Part shown: positions 9,804-19,007 of the stretch, one piece after another
Layout of the letters: every line of letters begins with the position of its first letter
Position numbering within the stretch: the first letter of the stretch is position 1
DNA from: an uncultured Bacteroides sp.
GTDB lineage: Bacteria; Bacteroidota; Bacteroidia; Bacteroidales; Bacteroidaceae
Length of the DNA: 64,000 bases
Direction: 5' to 3'
NCBI RefSeq assembly: GCF_900547205.1
Contig: NZ_URFY01000006.1
Coordinates: forward strand, 1-64,000
Made by a program: the position numbers and the translations under genes
The notes under the pieces: generated by a model
The model's database searches: none
The model's input: the letters and a program-made list of their open reading frames with translations, nothing else
Told to the model about the DNA's origin: nothing

Positions 9804-9857
9804 TTTAGACGCGTCTAAAGAGTTTATGCCCCGCCTGGTGGCTATATATGCCCACCA
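9804..9857. promoter_or_regulatory. Palindrome and hairpin between the HTCS gene and the next gene
   Basis: A 16-bp perfect palindrome (TTTAGACGCGTCTAAA, 9804-9819) begins 14 bases after the HTCS stop. It is followed by a hairpin with arms TGGTGG (9836-9841) and CCACCA (9852-9857). Neither has a clean T-tract. They could mark transcription termination or a regulator site. The rest of 9790-9980 shows nothing else I can name. Confidence 0.35.
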
Positions 9858-9980
9858 AACAAGAGAAATGTGTGCCACAACCCCCTCATTCAACATCTTT
9901 TAAGTAAGTGTCAGCGCATATTGGGACGTATGTTCTATTTAACGGGATTATTCTTTTATCCAGAAATGATCACTCCCCCC

Positions 9981-9988
9981 TATCTTTG
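9981..9988 (+). promoter_or_regulatory. -7 box (TATCTTTG) before the alpha/alpha-barrel gene
   Basis: TATCTTTG fits TAnnTTTG. Transcription would start near 9993-9997, which makes the GTG at 9997 an implausible start codon and supports the ATG at 10030, just before the signal peptide. Confidence 0.5.
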
Positions 9989-10029
9989 CCGACACAGTGA
10001 AGAATGACTTAGATAACAAAAATACAAGT

Positions 10030-12060
10030 ATGAGGATAAGAACAGTCGTAAGTTGCGCAGTCGCTTTATTGAGCACTGTTTGCGTGGAAGCTATGGAGTA
10101 CACACCGGAGAATACAAAAGTAGAGCTACAATTAAAAGTGCCCGGCAATGAAGCCGTCGCCTACCGGCTCACTCCCCGCCGGTTGGAAAACAGTTATTAT
10201 TCGTATGAGTGGTGTTCGGACAAGAAACTGCCCGTCACAGTGCTCCATGCGGTAGACCAACAGAAGAACAAAACCCGCCTGTCCGTACAAATCACGGCTG
10301 CCCAAGACGTCTACTTCAACTATAGCCAACTGCTCAACACCGGATACGCCCACGGCAATTGCCAATTCTATATGCCCGGCTTCTGGTACCGCCACAACCT
10401 CCGTTCTCCCGAACAAGCCCCGTCGTTCCACACCTCCGACAGTTGGGTAGTTCGCGAGGACCGACTGAGCGCACCCCTCACCGGCATCTTCGACGAGCAG
10501 GGAAAACGCTTCATGATAGTGAACCGCATGGCGGATTTCACCACCGATGCGCTCGCCACCCACAAAGAAGGCGACATCATCCTCTCCGGAAAAACATCCT
10601 TAGGTTTCACCGGATTCGAGAACCTCGAAGGAGTATCCATGCTTTCCTTCGGCTTTCCCTATCGCGAAGCTCCGAAAAGCTACATCCGCAAGCTCACACT
10701 TGCCCCCGAAGTCACCGCCTTTCAACTATTAAAGAGAGGTGAATCCATCCTCCTCACCTGGGAGATTCTCGACAGCGAAGCCGCCGACTTCTCCGACTTC
10801 ATCCGCCAAGCCTGGGAATACTCCTACGACACCTACGCCCCGCAGCCCGTAGAGTCTCCTTATTCTATAGCCGACATGAAACAAGTGCTCAGCGACTTCT
10901 TCGTGAGCAGCTTCGTTGAAGGACACCCGCTCACCTACAACTCCGGCATTCATCTCATGGCAGCCGACTGCCGCAGCAACGGACAAGCCGAAGTCGGCTT
11001 CATCGGCCGTGTACTTCTCAACGCATTCAATGCCTGGGAATATGGTTGCCAGAACAACCGCGAAGACCTGAAACGAAACAGCACGAAAGTATTCGACAGC
11101 TATTTGAAGAACGGCTTCACCCCGGCAGGCTTCTTCAAAGAGTCGGTCAACTTTGACGAAGACTTCGAAGACCCCGTGCATAGCATCCGCCGCCAGTCCG
11201 AAGGCATCTACGCCATGCTCCACTTCCTCGCCTACGAGAAGGAGAACGGCCGCCGCCATCCCGAGTGGGAGCAACGGATGAAAGCAATGCTGGATACACT
11301 CTTGAAACTGCAACACGCCGACGGCAGTTTCCCCCGTAAGTTCCGCGACGACTTCACCGTAGTCGACAATAGCGGAGGAAGTACCCCTTCGGCTACATTG
11401 CCGCTCGTGATGGGCTACAAATATTTCAAAGACAAACGCTACCTCGCCAGCGCCAAGCAGACGGCGGATTATCTGGAGAAGGTACTCATCTCCCAAGCCG
11501 ATTACTTCTCTTCTACGCTCGACGCCAACTGCGAAGACAAGGAAGCATCACTCTATGCCGCCACCGCCACCTATTACCTCTCGTTGATTACGAAAGGCGA
11601 CGAACACCGCCATTACGCCGACTTGGCCCGGAAAGCCGCTTACTTCGCCCTGTCGTGGTATTACGTCTGGGACGTTCCTTTTGCCGAAGGACAAATGTTG
11701 GGCGACATCGGCCTGAAAACCCGCGGCTGGGGAAATGTATCGGTAGAGAACAACCACATCGACGTCTTTGTCTTTGAGTTTGCTTCCGTACTGCAATGGC
11801 TGTCGAAGGAATACGAAGAACCTCGCTTCGCCCGGTTTGCAGAAGTCATTTCCACCTCCATGCGCCAACTGCTGCCCCACGAAGGACATCTGTGCGGAGT
11901 GGCAAAGGCGGGCTACTACCCCGAAGTGGTTCAGCACACCAACTGGGACTATGGGAAAAACGGAAAAGGCTACTATAACGACATCTTCGCACCGGGATGG
12001 ACGGTAGCTTCTCTGTGGGAACTCTTCACGCCGGGACGCGCCGAGCACTTCCTCAAGTAA
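10030..12060 (+). CDS. Secreted alpha/alpha-barrel protein of PUL 1, function unknown
   Basis: A 676-residue protein starting at ATG 10030 with a signal peptide (MRIRTVVSCAVALLSTVCVEA). The first half looks like a beta-sandwich; from about residue 280 helical repeats with Trp/Tyr/Gly-rich turns (EYSYDTYAPQPVE, LLKLQHADGSFPRKF, DNSGGSTPSATLPLVMGYKYF, GDIGLKTRGWGNVSVENNHID) suggest an (alpha/alpha)6-toroid, the fold of many glycoside hydrolases, epimerases and lyases. LQHADGSFPRKF followed by a second glycine-rich motif is typical of such barrels. I cannot assign a family or catalytic residues. It has its own -7 box, sits between the HTCS and susC genes, and is likely periplasmic or surface-located, acting on the PUL 1 substrate. 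Confidence 0.75.
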   Translation: MRIRTVVSCAVALLSTVCVEAMEYTPENTKVELQLKVPGNEAVAYRLTPRRLENSYYSYEWCSDKKLPVTVLHAVDQQKNKTRLSVQITAAQDVYFNYSQLLNTGYAHGNCQFYMPGFWYRHNLRSPEQAPSFHTSDSWVVREDRLSAPLTGIFDEQGKRFMIVNRMADFTTDALATHKEGDIILSGKTSLGFTGFENLEGVSMLSFGFPYREAPKSYIRKLTLAPEVTAFQLLKRGESILLTWEILDSEAADFSDFIRQAWEYSYDTYAPQPVESPYSIADMKQVLSDFFVSSFVEGHPLTYNSGIHLMAADCRSNGQAEVGFIGRVLLNAFNAWEYGCQNNREDLKRNSTKVFDSYLKNGFTPAGFFKESVNFDEDFEDPVHSIRRQSEGIYAMLHFLAYEKENGRRHPEWEQRMKAMLDTLLKLQHADGSFPRKFRDDFTVVDNSGGSTPSATLPLVMGYKYFKDKRYLASAKQTADYLEKVLISQADYFSSTLDANCEDKEASLYAATATYYLSLITKGDEHRHYADLARKAAYFALSWYYVWDVPFAEGQMLGDIGLKTRGWGNVSVENNHIDVFVFEFASVLQWLSKEYEEPRFARFAEVISTSMRQLLPHEGHLCGVAKAGYYPEVVQHTNWDYGKNGKGYYNDIFAPGWTVASLWELFTPGRAEHFLK

Positions 12061-12076
12061 AGTCCCGGCCCCCCCT

Positions 12077-12108
12077 TGAAATAGCAGACCATTCCCTGAA
12101 ATAGCAGA
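12077..12108 (+). promoter_or_regulatory. 12-bp direct repeat before susC, candidate HTCS operator
   Basis: TGAAATAGCAGA occurs at 12077-12088 and exactly again at 12097-12108, start-to-start 20 bp, that is about two helical turns, 100 bp upstream of the -7 box. AraC-type regulators commonly bind such direct repeats. Confidence 0.5.
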
Positions 12109-12110
12109 AT

Positions 12111-12162
12111 CTGTTCAAAGAATATACAGATTATACTTTTATTTTATATTGAACAGTTTTTT
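12111..12162. promoter_or_regulatory. Inverted repeat followed by a T-run upstream of susC
   Basis: CTGTTCAA (12111-12118) and TTGAACAG (12149-12156) form 8-bp arms around a 30-base AT-rich spacer, followed by seven T. It could be an inefficient terminator for the preceding gene or part of the susC control region. Confidence 0.35.
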
Positions 12163-12207
12163 TCAGAGATTGGTCTATCTGTTTCATTTCATATAAGCTA
12201 TGTTGCA

Positions 12208-12215
12208 TACTTTTG
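12208..12215 (+). promoter_or_regulatory. -7 box (TACTTTTG) of the PUL 1 susC operon
   Basis: TACTTTTG fits TAnnTTTG, 53 bases before the susC ATG. The -33 position has TTTC (12187-12190), a near match, as expected for an activator-dependent promoter. Confidence 0.5.
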
Positions 12216-12268
12216 CTCATACTGAACCGAGATAAAGTTACTATTATGAGAATACTAAATTTAATATT

Positions 12269-15200
12269 ATGGACTTAAAGAAAGCATTGTTTGTTTGCTT
12301 GTTAATGTACTATGGAACAAGTGCTTCCTCCGCATCTCCTGCCTATCCCGATTCCGATAAGGCAACTATGGCGGAGCAAGCGAAAGGGATACGTATCAGT
12401 GGTACGGTAACCGACAAAGACAAGAATCCTCTCCCCGGGGTGAATGTACGTGTGATGGATGAAGGAGGAACCGGAGTTATTACGGATATCGACGGTCACT
12501 TCTATTTGAATGTGCCAGGAAAAGATTCATCAATTGAGATTTCCTATATCGGATTTAAGACCCAACAGATAAAGATTGGGAGTAAGATTAACTTTGATGT
12601 GATTCTTGAAGAAGACATCGAAGCGTTGGACGAAGTGGTAGTTACCGGATACGGTAGTCAGAAGAAGATGTCGGTCATCGGCTCTATCGAAACCCTTCAA
12701 CCAAAGAAACTGCAAGTAGGCTCCAGCCGTTCCGTCACCAACAATCTGGCGGGACAAATCGCCGGTGTGATAGCCGTGCAGCGTTCGGGAGAACCCGGAT
12801 ACGACTCTTCCAACTTCTGGATTCGCGGTATCGCCTCTTTCTCGGGCAATCAGTCTCCGCTTGTGTTGGTAGATGGTATCGAGCGCGACATGAACCACAT
12901 CGACCCGGCGGAAATAGAATCTTTCTCCGTATTGAAAGATGCATCGGCAAGTGCCATGTATGGTGTGCGCGGTGCCAACGGTGTGATTGTTATCAATACA
13001 AAACGCGGAAAGGTAGGCGCCCCTTCGGTGAATCTCCGTGTGGAACATTCCATTTCGGAACCCACCAAGCTGCCGGAGTTCATTGGTGCAGCCGACCACA
13101 TGGCGCTGCTGAATGAATTGACAGGCGACCGGAGCCGGTTGCCATTCAGCCAAGAGCAGATTGACAAGACTCGCAGCGGATACGACCGCGATTTGTATCC
13201 GAGCGTAAACTGGCTGGACGAAATAACAAAAGACTATGCCTATTCCACCCGTGCCAACCTGACAGTTTCGGGAGGTTCCGACTTCCTTCGTTATTCGTTG
13301 GTAGGTTCCTACTTCGGTGAGAAAGGTATTATGGAGACAGACAACACCTTGCCCTACGACACCGGAACGAAACTGACCCGCTATAATATGCGTGCCAACG
13401 TAGACTTGGACGTCACCAAGACGACAGTGCTGCGTCTCAACGTCGGAGGATTTCTTCAAACCCACCGCAAGCAGGCTTACAGCACCGATGAAGCCTTCGA
13501 CAGAGCGTTTATGACCTCGCCTTTCGTGCACCCTGCCCGCTATTCCGACGGAACCATTCCTATCACGGCTATCAACGGTGTGAATCCATGGGCTGCCGTG
13601 ACACAACGCGGTTATGATGTAGTCACCGCTTCGCAGATTCAATCTTTATTTGCCATCGAGCAGAACCTGAAGATGATTACTCCGGGACTGAAAGCAAAGG
13701 TTACTTTCTCTTTCGACCGCTGGAACCAGAGTTCGATAACCAGAGGCAAGGACGCTACTTACCATAGCATAGCCACCGGACGTGATATCGAAGGTAATCT
13801 GATTCACTCCGTACTGAAATACGGTGACGAATCTTTGGGACACGGCAATAAGGGTGAATACGGTAACTCGAGAGTTTACTTTGAAGGAACGCTGACGTAT
13901 AACCGCACTTTCGGCAAGCACGACGTAGATGCGTTGTTCCTCTACAATCAGCAGAGCTTTGACAATGGTAGCGTGCAGCCTTATAGAAAACAAGGTATCG
14001 CCGGACGTCTCTCTTATACCTACGACAGCCGCTACGTGACGGAAGTCAACTTCGGATACAACGGCTCGGAGAACTTCGCCAAAGGAAAACGTTTCGGTTT
14101 CTTCCCTTCCGTGGCTGTAGGTTGGCTGGTGTCCGAAGAGCCTTTCATGGAACGCTACCGCAACACGCTGAGCAAACTCAAATTGAGAGGCTCGGTAGGT
14201 AAGGTCGGTAACGATGATATCGGCGGACGACGTTTTGCCTATATGACCACGCTGAACACCAATGCCGGCAAATACAACTGGGGCGACACCGGACAGATTG
14301 GCCGCACAGGTATCTCTGAAGGCGAAGTTGGAGTAGAGAACCTTACTTGGGAAACATCTCTGAAGATGAACGTCGGAGTGGAAATAGGCTTCTGGAACGA
14401 ACTTGAATTTCAGGTAGACGTATTCAGGGAAAAGCGTACCAACATCTTTATGCAACGTCAAATCATCCCTTCACAAACCGGATTCCTGACGAACCCTTGG
14501 GCTAACTTTGGTGAAGTGACCAACCGTGGTGCGGAGTTCTCCTTGAACTACAACAAACAGATTAACAAAGACTGGTTTGTAGGTTTCCGTTCCAACTTCA
14601 CCTATGCCATCAACCGTGTGGACGAATACGACGAACCCGAAAGCGTGAAAGGTACCTACCGCGGACTGACAGGCCGCTCGCTCAACACACTGATGGGATT
14701 GCAAGCTGAAAGACTCTTCACGGCAGACGACTTCGATGCCGACGGCAACCTGAAGTTCGGCATACCTACCCAAGACGTAGGAGCTTCGAAAGTACGTCCC
14801 GGTGATATCAAATATGTGGATATGAACGGTGACGGTGTCATTACCGATGCCGACGAAGGCTATATCGGCGGAACAGTAGACCCGCGCATCGTATATGGTT
14901 TCGGTGGTAACGTGAACTACAAGAACTGGGATTTGAACTTCTTCTTCCAGGGAACCGGAGATACGCATCGCGTGATTGGCGGAACAACGTACTTCATCCC
15001 GGGTAGCGGACAGACCTTGCAAGGAAACGTTTACTCCAACTACAACGACCGCTGGACGGAGGACAATCAATCTCAGGATGTGTTCTGGCCTCGTTTGTCG
15101 GAAGAACCCAACCGACAGAACTACCGCGGTTCTACATGGTGGAAACAGAACATGAGCTTCCTGCGTCTCAAAACGTTGGAATTGGGATATACGTTGCCCA

Positions 15201-15370
15201 AAGCGATAACAGACAAGATACATTCCAAGTCGATTCGTTTCTACGTAAGTGGCAACAACCTCTTCTGCCTCTCTCCGTTCAAGCTGTGGGACCCGGAATT
15301 GAACACCAATACCGGTTTGCGTTATCCCGCCATGCGTTCGGTTATGATTGGAGTTGACCTGAATTTCTAA
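12269..15370 (+). CDS. SusC-like TonB-dependent outer-membrane transporter, PUL 1
   Basis: Imports oligosaccharides across the outer membrane using TonB energy, capped by the SusD lipoprotein encoded next. The 1033 residues show a signal peptide (about 1-23), a carboxypeptidase-regulatory-like domain (about 42-120: ISGTVTDKDKNPLPGVNVRV, TDIDGHFYLNV), a TonB-box region and plug (EALDEVVVTGYGSQKK, VLKDASASAMYGVRGANGVI), and a beta-barrel ending in a C-terminal Phe (IGVDLNF). It has no N-terminal STN domain, consistent with regulation by the HTCS instead of an ECF-sigma/FecR relay. It is 11 bases from susD and belongs to an operon running at least to GH43. Confidence 0.95.
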   Translation: MDLKKALFVCLLMYYGTSASSASPAYPDSDKATMAEQAKGIRISGTVTDKDKNPLPGVNVRVMDEGGTGVITDIDGHFYLNVPGKDSSIEISYIGFKTQQIKIGSKINFDVILEEDIEALDEVVVTGYGSQKKMSVIGSIETLQPKKLQVGSSRSVTNNLAGQIAGVIAVQRSGEPGYDSSNFWIRGIASFSGNQSPLVLVDGIERDMNHIDPAEIESFSVLKDASASAMYGVRGANGVIVINTKRGKVGAPSVNLRVEHSISEPTKLPEFIGAADHMALLNELTGDRSRLPFSQEQIDKTRSGYDRDLYPSVNWLDEITKDYAYSTRANLTVSGGSDFLRYSLVGSYFGEKGIMETDNTLPYDTGTKLTRYNMRANVDLDVTKTTVLRLNVGGFLQTHRKQAYSTDEAFDRAFMTSPFVHPARYSDGTIPITAINGVNPWAAVTQRGYDVVTASQIQSLFAIEQNLKMITPGLKAKVTFSFDRWNQSSITRGKDATYHSIATGRDIEGNLIHSVLKYGDESLGHGNKGEYGNSRVYFEGTLTYNRTFGKHDVDALFLYNQQSFDNGSVQPYRKQGIAGRLSYTYDSRYVTEVNFGYNGSENFAKGKRFGFFPSVAVGWLVSEEPFMERYRNTLSKLKLRGSVGKVGNDDIGGRRFAYMTTLNTNAGKYNWGDTGQIGRTGISEGEVGVENLTWETSLKMNVGVEIGFWNELEFQVDVFREKRTNIFMQRQIIPSQTGFLTNPWANFGEVTNRGAEFSLNYNKQINKDWFVGFRSNFTYAINRVDEYDEPESVKGTYRGLTGRSLNTLMGLQAERLFTADDFDADGNLKFGIPTQDVGASKVRPGDIKYVDMNGDGVITDADEGYIGGTVDPRIVYGFGGNVNYKNWDLNFFFQGTGDTHRVIGGTTYFIPGSGQTLQGNVYSNYNDRWTEDNQSQDVFWPRLSEEPNRQNYRGSTWWKQNMSFLRLKTLELGYTLPKAITDKIHSKSIRFYVSGNNLFCLSPFKLWDPELNTNTGLRYPAMRSVMIGVDLNF

Positions 15371-15381
15371 ACTAAAAAAGA

Positions 15382-17283
15382 ATGACGATAATGAAACTGA
15401 AGAAATATATAATTGCCGGTTTGCTAGGCATCGTATCATTGGGCTCTTGCACCTACCTCGACAAAGAACCCGATACGGAGATTGATATAAACATGGTCTT
15501 TGAGAACAAGACTAAAGTAGAATCGTGGCTGGCCAATGTATACAGCCGCATCCCCAACCCGGGAAATGACTGGCTGAACACCTACGGCTGGGAAGTATTT
15601 GCCGACGACCTCACGGCTTCCGCACGCTGGCAGCAGTGGGACTGGCCCAATATTACGAAAATCCTTGGCGGTTGGACCCCCAACACGCAATGGGCGGGTA
15701 ACTTCTGGGACGACCTCCCGCGCAAGATACGTCAGGCCTACATCTTCATCGAGCGTGTGCACGCACTGCCCGATGCCGACCTTCCGCAAAGAGAAGTGGA
15801 ATATATGAAGGCGGAAGCCCGCTTCCTTGCAGCCTACTACTGGTGGCAACTGCTCGAAACATACGGACCGATTCCGTTCAGACCCAACTATATCGCCCCT
15901 ACGGACTTCACGCTCTCGGACCTGATGGTAGGTCAACGCCCGTTTGACGAGATAGTAGCCCATCTGGACAATGAGATGCTGGAAGCATCCAAGCAACTGC
16001 CCGCCGTGTGGCAGAGTGTGGAGAAATACGGTCGCATCACTTCCGTTATGTGCCTTACCGTTCGTGCCAAGATGCTTTTGTTTGCAGCCAGCCCGCTGGT
16101 TAATGGAAACGAATGGTACGTAGGCCATAAGAACCGCGAAGGAGAAGAGTTGTTCAACACTACCTACAGCCCCGAGAAATGGGTGAAGGCTGCCGAAGCT
16201 TGCAAACTCTTGCTCGACCAGGCGGAACAGGCAGGTTATCGTCTGTATGTGGAGTACAACGACGAAGGAGAGATAGACCCGTTCACTTCACTCGAGAATG
16301 TATGGTTCACCAAGTTCCAGGATGGAAACAAAGAGATCTTGTTCCCTTATACGAAAGAAGATGCATATCAAAGTTACCAGTTCTATACCAACAAAGCGGT
16401 TACTAAAGAATTTGGTGGCGGTAATGGTCTGGGTGTATATCAGGGATTGGTAGATGCATTCTTTACGAAAAACGGTCTGCCGATTAAGGACGATAACTCG
16501 GGCTATGTGGAAGAAGGCTTCTCTACTGAGAAAGAAACCCGCGTCACCGGATGGACCGGCGGAACAGGAAAGAAAGGGGAAGTGACCGACCAAGGTACTT
16601 TTAATATGTATTGCAACCGCGAACCGCGCTTCTATACTGCCGTAAGCTACAACGGCTCATGGTATGCGTTGGGCAACCGCAAGTACGATTTCCTAAAGAA
16701 CCATGCTGATAATGACTATACGCACGATGCACCGCAGAACGGCTATCTGGTTCGCAAAAAGGTATTCCCGCAAGATAACCCGAAGACTGGAAGTTATAAA
16801 TGGCGCCAGATGTTCTTGTATCGCCTGTCTGCTTCCTATCTGGATTATGCGGAAGCCATCAACGAGGCATACGACAACAAGCTGTCTCGTGAGGATGCAC
16901 TGAAATACATGAACAAGGTGCGCGAGCGTGCAGGTGTACGTCAGTATACGCTGAATGCAGTGCCGGTGGATGATCCTAAATACATCCATGTGGACGACAA
17001 TCAGGAAGCAGTGCGCCAGGCAGTACGTATGGAACGTCGTGTAGAACTTTGCTGCGAAGGTTCGCGCTGGTCGGATATCCGTCGTTGGAGAATAGTAGAA
17101 AGTCTGCCCGAAATGTGTGGCGAAGATTACGGTATGAATTACAGCGGCACGAACAATAACGAGTTCTATCAAAGAACCGTATTCCAGACTCGCGTATGGA
17201 AAAGAGCCATGTACTGGATGCCGGTATATATTGACGAAATCAACAAGAACCCGAACTTGGTTCAGGCTCCATTCTGGAATTAA
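15382..17283 (+). CDS. SusD-like outer-membrane lipoprotein, PUL 1
   Basis: Surface glycan-binding lid of the SusC transporter. The N-terminus (MKLKKYIIAGLLGIVSLGSCTYLDKEPD, ATG 15382 or 15391) is a lipoprotein signal with Cys in LGSC. SusD/RagB landmarks are present: the helix-rich TPR-like core (FLAAYYWWQLLETYGPIP), MLLFAASPLVNG, and the C-terminal YLDYAEAINEAY, RERAG, RMERRVELCCEGSRWSDIRRW region, with the family ending NPNLVQAPFWN. 633 residues is within the usual range. It is 5 bases from the following SusE/F-like gene. Confidence 0.95.
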   Translation: MTIMKLKKYIIAGLLGIVSLGSCTYLDKEPDTEIDINMVFENKTKVESWLANVYSRIPNPGNDWLNTYGWEVFADDLTASARWQQWDWPNITKILGGWTPNTQWAGNFWDDLPRKIRQAYIFIERVHALPDADLPQREVEYMKAEARFLAAYYWWQLLETYGPIPFRPNYIAPTDFTLSDLMVGQRPFDEIVAHLDNEMLEASKQLPAVWQSVEKYGRITSVMCLTVRAKMLLFAASPLVNGNEWYVGHKNREGEELFNTTYSPEKWVKAAEACKLLLDQAEQAGYRLYVEYNDEGEIDPFTSLENVWFTKFQDGNKEILFPYTKEDAYQSYQFYTNKAVTKEFGGGNGLGVYQGLVDAFFTKNGLPIKDDNSGYVEEGFSTEKETRVTGWTGGTGKKGEVTDQGTFNMYCNREPRFYTAVSYNGSWYALGNRKYDFLKNHADNDYTHDAPQNGYLVRKKVFPQDNPKTGSYKWRQMFLYRLSASYLDYAEAINEAYDNKLSREDALKYMNKVRERAGVRQYTLNAVPVDDPKYIHVDDNQEAVRQAVRMERRVELCCEGSRWSDIRRWRIVESLPEMCGEDYGMNYSGTNNNEFYQRTVFQTRVWKRAMYWMPVYIDEINKNPNLVQAPFWN

Positions 17284-17288
17284 TTAAA

Positions 17289-18458
17289 ATGAAAGACATG
17301 ATTATGAATAAGATAATGAAACTAATATGCTTGCTCTTTCTGATGTCGATAGTAGTGAGCTGCAATCAAGATCCGGAGTACTATACGCTCGAAACTCCGG
17401 TAGACCAGATGCTCCTGAAAGCTTCTTCTACTGAACTTACTCTGGAGAAAGAGAAGGAAAACGAGGTTGCCGTTACATTCTCGTGGAACGCTGCCGCCCA
17501 GCGCGGTGGTGCCGATGCAACCATCACTTACTTCTTCCGGATGTATATGTCGGACTTGCATTCCAACGTTACGCAGTTGTATGAGATTGATGCGGCGGAA
17601 CGTTCCATCACCTTCACACATAAGGAATTGAATGAAATACTGGCTGCGTGGAGTATCCTTCCCGGCGATAAGGTAACCATCGAAGCGGAAGTCGTTGCAC
17701 AAGTCAATACGACGGTTGAGTATGTGAAGCCGGAATTGTCGAAGGTTCAACTCGACGTTGCCGGATACGATAAGAATGCCACTGCCATTTATATGGTGAT
17801 GATTACCGAGGACGGAGAACGTGCCGTGCGCCGAATGACGGAGAAGGTGGTAGGTTCGGGAATATACCGCTCCACCGCTGAGCTGACTCCTTGCAAATAC
17901 TTCTTTGCACTCAGCGCAGAATCAGACTACCCCTGCTACATGAAGGGCGCGGATGGCGAGAACTCCTTGCAATATGTAACATCGGAAACTACCGACCATG
18001 AAATGCTTCAAAACACCCTCGCAGGTGCCCACGAAGTAATTGTGGACTTGAACGGCAACACCGTGCGCATCATTCCTAAGATATACGAATTGCCCAACAA
18101 TGGCATCTGGATTATCGGCGACGGCTGCTCGGCTGTAGGTTGGAGTGTGGATAACGCTTTTGAACGGGGAGCGATGACGAACAATGACCCATTGCGTCCG
18201 GAACTCTGGTCGTACACAGGCGATTTCACCACTTCGGGAGAAGGAGCCATCAAACTTTTGGCAGGTACGAAGAGTGAAGGTTACGGCGGATACTGCTTCT
18301 ACGCCCCTGTGGAATGGGCAAATCCGGCAGTAGACCATGCGCTCGAACTGCCGAGAAAAGGTGGAAACGACTGGAAATGGAGAATACCTGCTACGGGAAC
18401 TTATACGCTGGTGCTTGACCTGAGTGCCATGACCATTTCTTTGAATCCGGTGCAATAG
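17289..18458 (+). CDS. SusE/SusF-like glycan-binding lipoprotein, PUL 1
   Basis: A 389-residue lipoprotein (signal ending VVSC) whose N-terminal part is a SusE-type Ig-like domain (VAVTFSWNAAAQRGGADATITYFF) and whose C-terminal part (about 250-389: NNGIWIIGDGCSAVGWS, GEGAIKLLAG, WRIPATGTYTLVLDLSAMTISL) resembles the beta-sandwich carbohydrate-binding modules of SusE/F. Its position directly after susD supports a surface glycan-binding role. The bound glycan is unknown. Confidence 0.85.
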   Translation: MKDMIMNKIMKLICLLFLMSIVVSCNQDPEYYTLETPVDQMLLKASSTELTLEKEKENEVAVTFSWNAAAQRGGADATITYFFRMYMSDLHSNVTQLYEIDAAERSITFTHKELNEILAAWSILPGDKVTIEAEVVAQVNTTVEYVKPELSKVQLDVAGYDKNATAIYMVMITEDGERAVRRMTEKVVGSGIYRSTAELTPCKYFFALSAESDYPCYMKGADGENSLQYVTSETTDHEMLQNTLAGAHEVIVDLNGNTVRIIPKIYELPNNGIWIIGDGCSAVGWSVDNAFERGAMTNNDPLRPELWSYTGDFTTSGEGAIKLLAGTKSEGYGGYCFYAPVEWANPAVDHALELPRKGGNDWKWRIPATGTYTLVLDLSAMTISLNPVQ

Positions 18459-18489
18459 GTCTATATCAATAACGCTAAAAAAGAATAGT

Positions 18490-18990
18490 ATGAAATTCAT
18501 AAATAATATATGTTTATTAACTTTGTTTGCCGTTACGCTCCTGTTGGGAGCGTGCGGTGACGTAGAAAGTATGGGCGACCCGCAGCCGCGCCAGCCAAGG
18601 GTAGAAGTGGAATCTGACGAATACTATGTGCAGATTACGCAAGAGAACGTAGAGAAAGCAGCTTTCGTATATCGCTGGTTGAATATGGAAGATGCTGCCA
18701 AATACGTCATTACGCTAAGCACTGATAATGAGGAAGAGACTATTATCGTCCCGGATAAGAGCATCCTTACGGACAATGGCGTGCGTGAGCAGCAGTTTAC
18801 AAACAGGGAGATTATGGGCTATCTGAATACCTTCGGCCTTTCCGCTATCGGTTCCGAAGTTTCGTTCTCCATCACATTGGAAGCCTTGAACGCAGACGGA
18901 ACGCCCATCACTGCCGAAGTGGCTAAGGCTTCAAAGACATCTGCCGTTCATGTAATCATTGCTCCCGATGTTAATCAGACTACTAACTAA
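18490..18990 (+). CDS. Small SusE-N-domain-like lipoprotein, PUL 1
   Basis: A 166-residue lipoprotein (LLLGACGD lipobox). After the signal it has a single Ig-like strand pattern (VEVESDEYYVQITQENVEKAAFVYRWLNMEDAAKYVITLS) like the first domain of SusE proteins, but no binding module follows. It may be a spacer or docking subunit of the surface complex or a reduced SusE. It lies in the operon, 31 bases after the SusE/F-like gene and 17 before GH43. Confidence 0.7.
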   Translation: MKFINNICLLTLFAVTLLLGACGDVESMGDPQPRQPRVEVESDEYYVQITQENVEKAAFVYRWLNMEDAAKYVITLSTDNEEETIIVPDKSILTDNGVREQQFTNREIMGYLNTFGLSAIGSEVSFSITLEALNADGTPITAEVAKASKTSAVHVIIAPDVNQTTN

Positions 18991-19007
18991 TTAAAACGCA
19001 TAGACAA

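Noticed and set aside
9997..10029. GTG start for the alpha/alpha-barrel gene
   Set aside because: It would lie at the predicted transcription start; ATG 10030 precedes a proper signal peptide.
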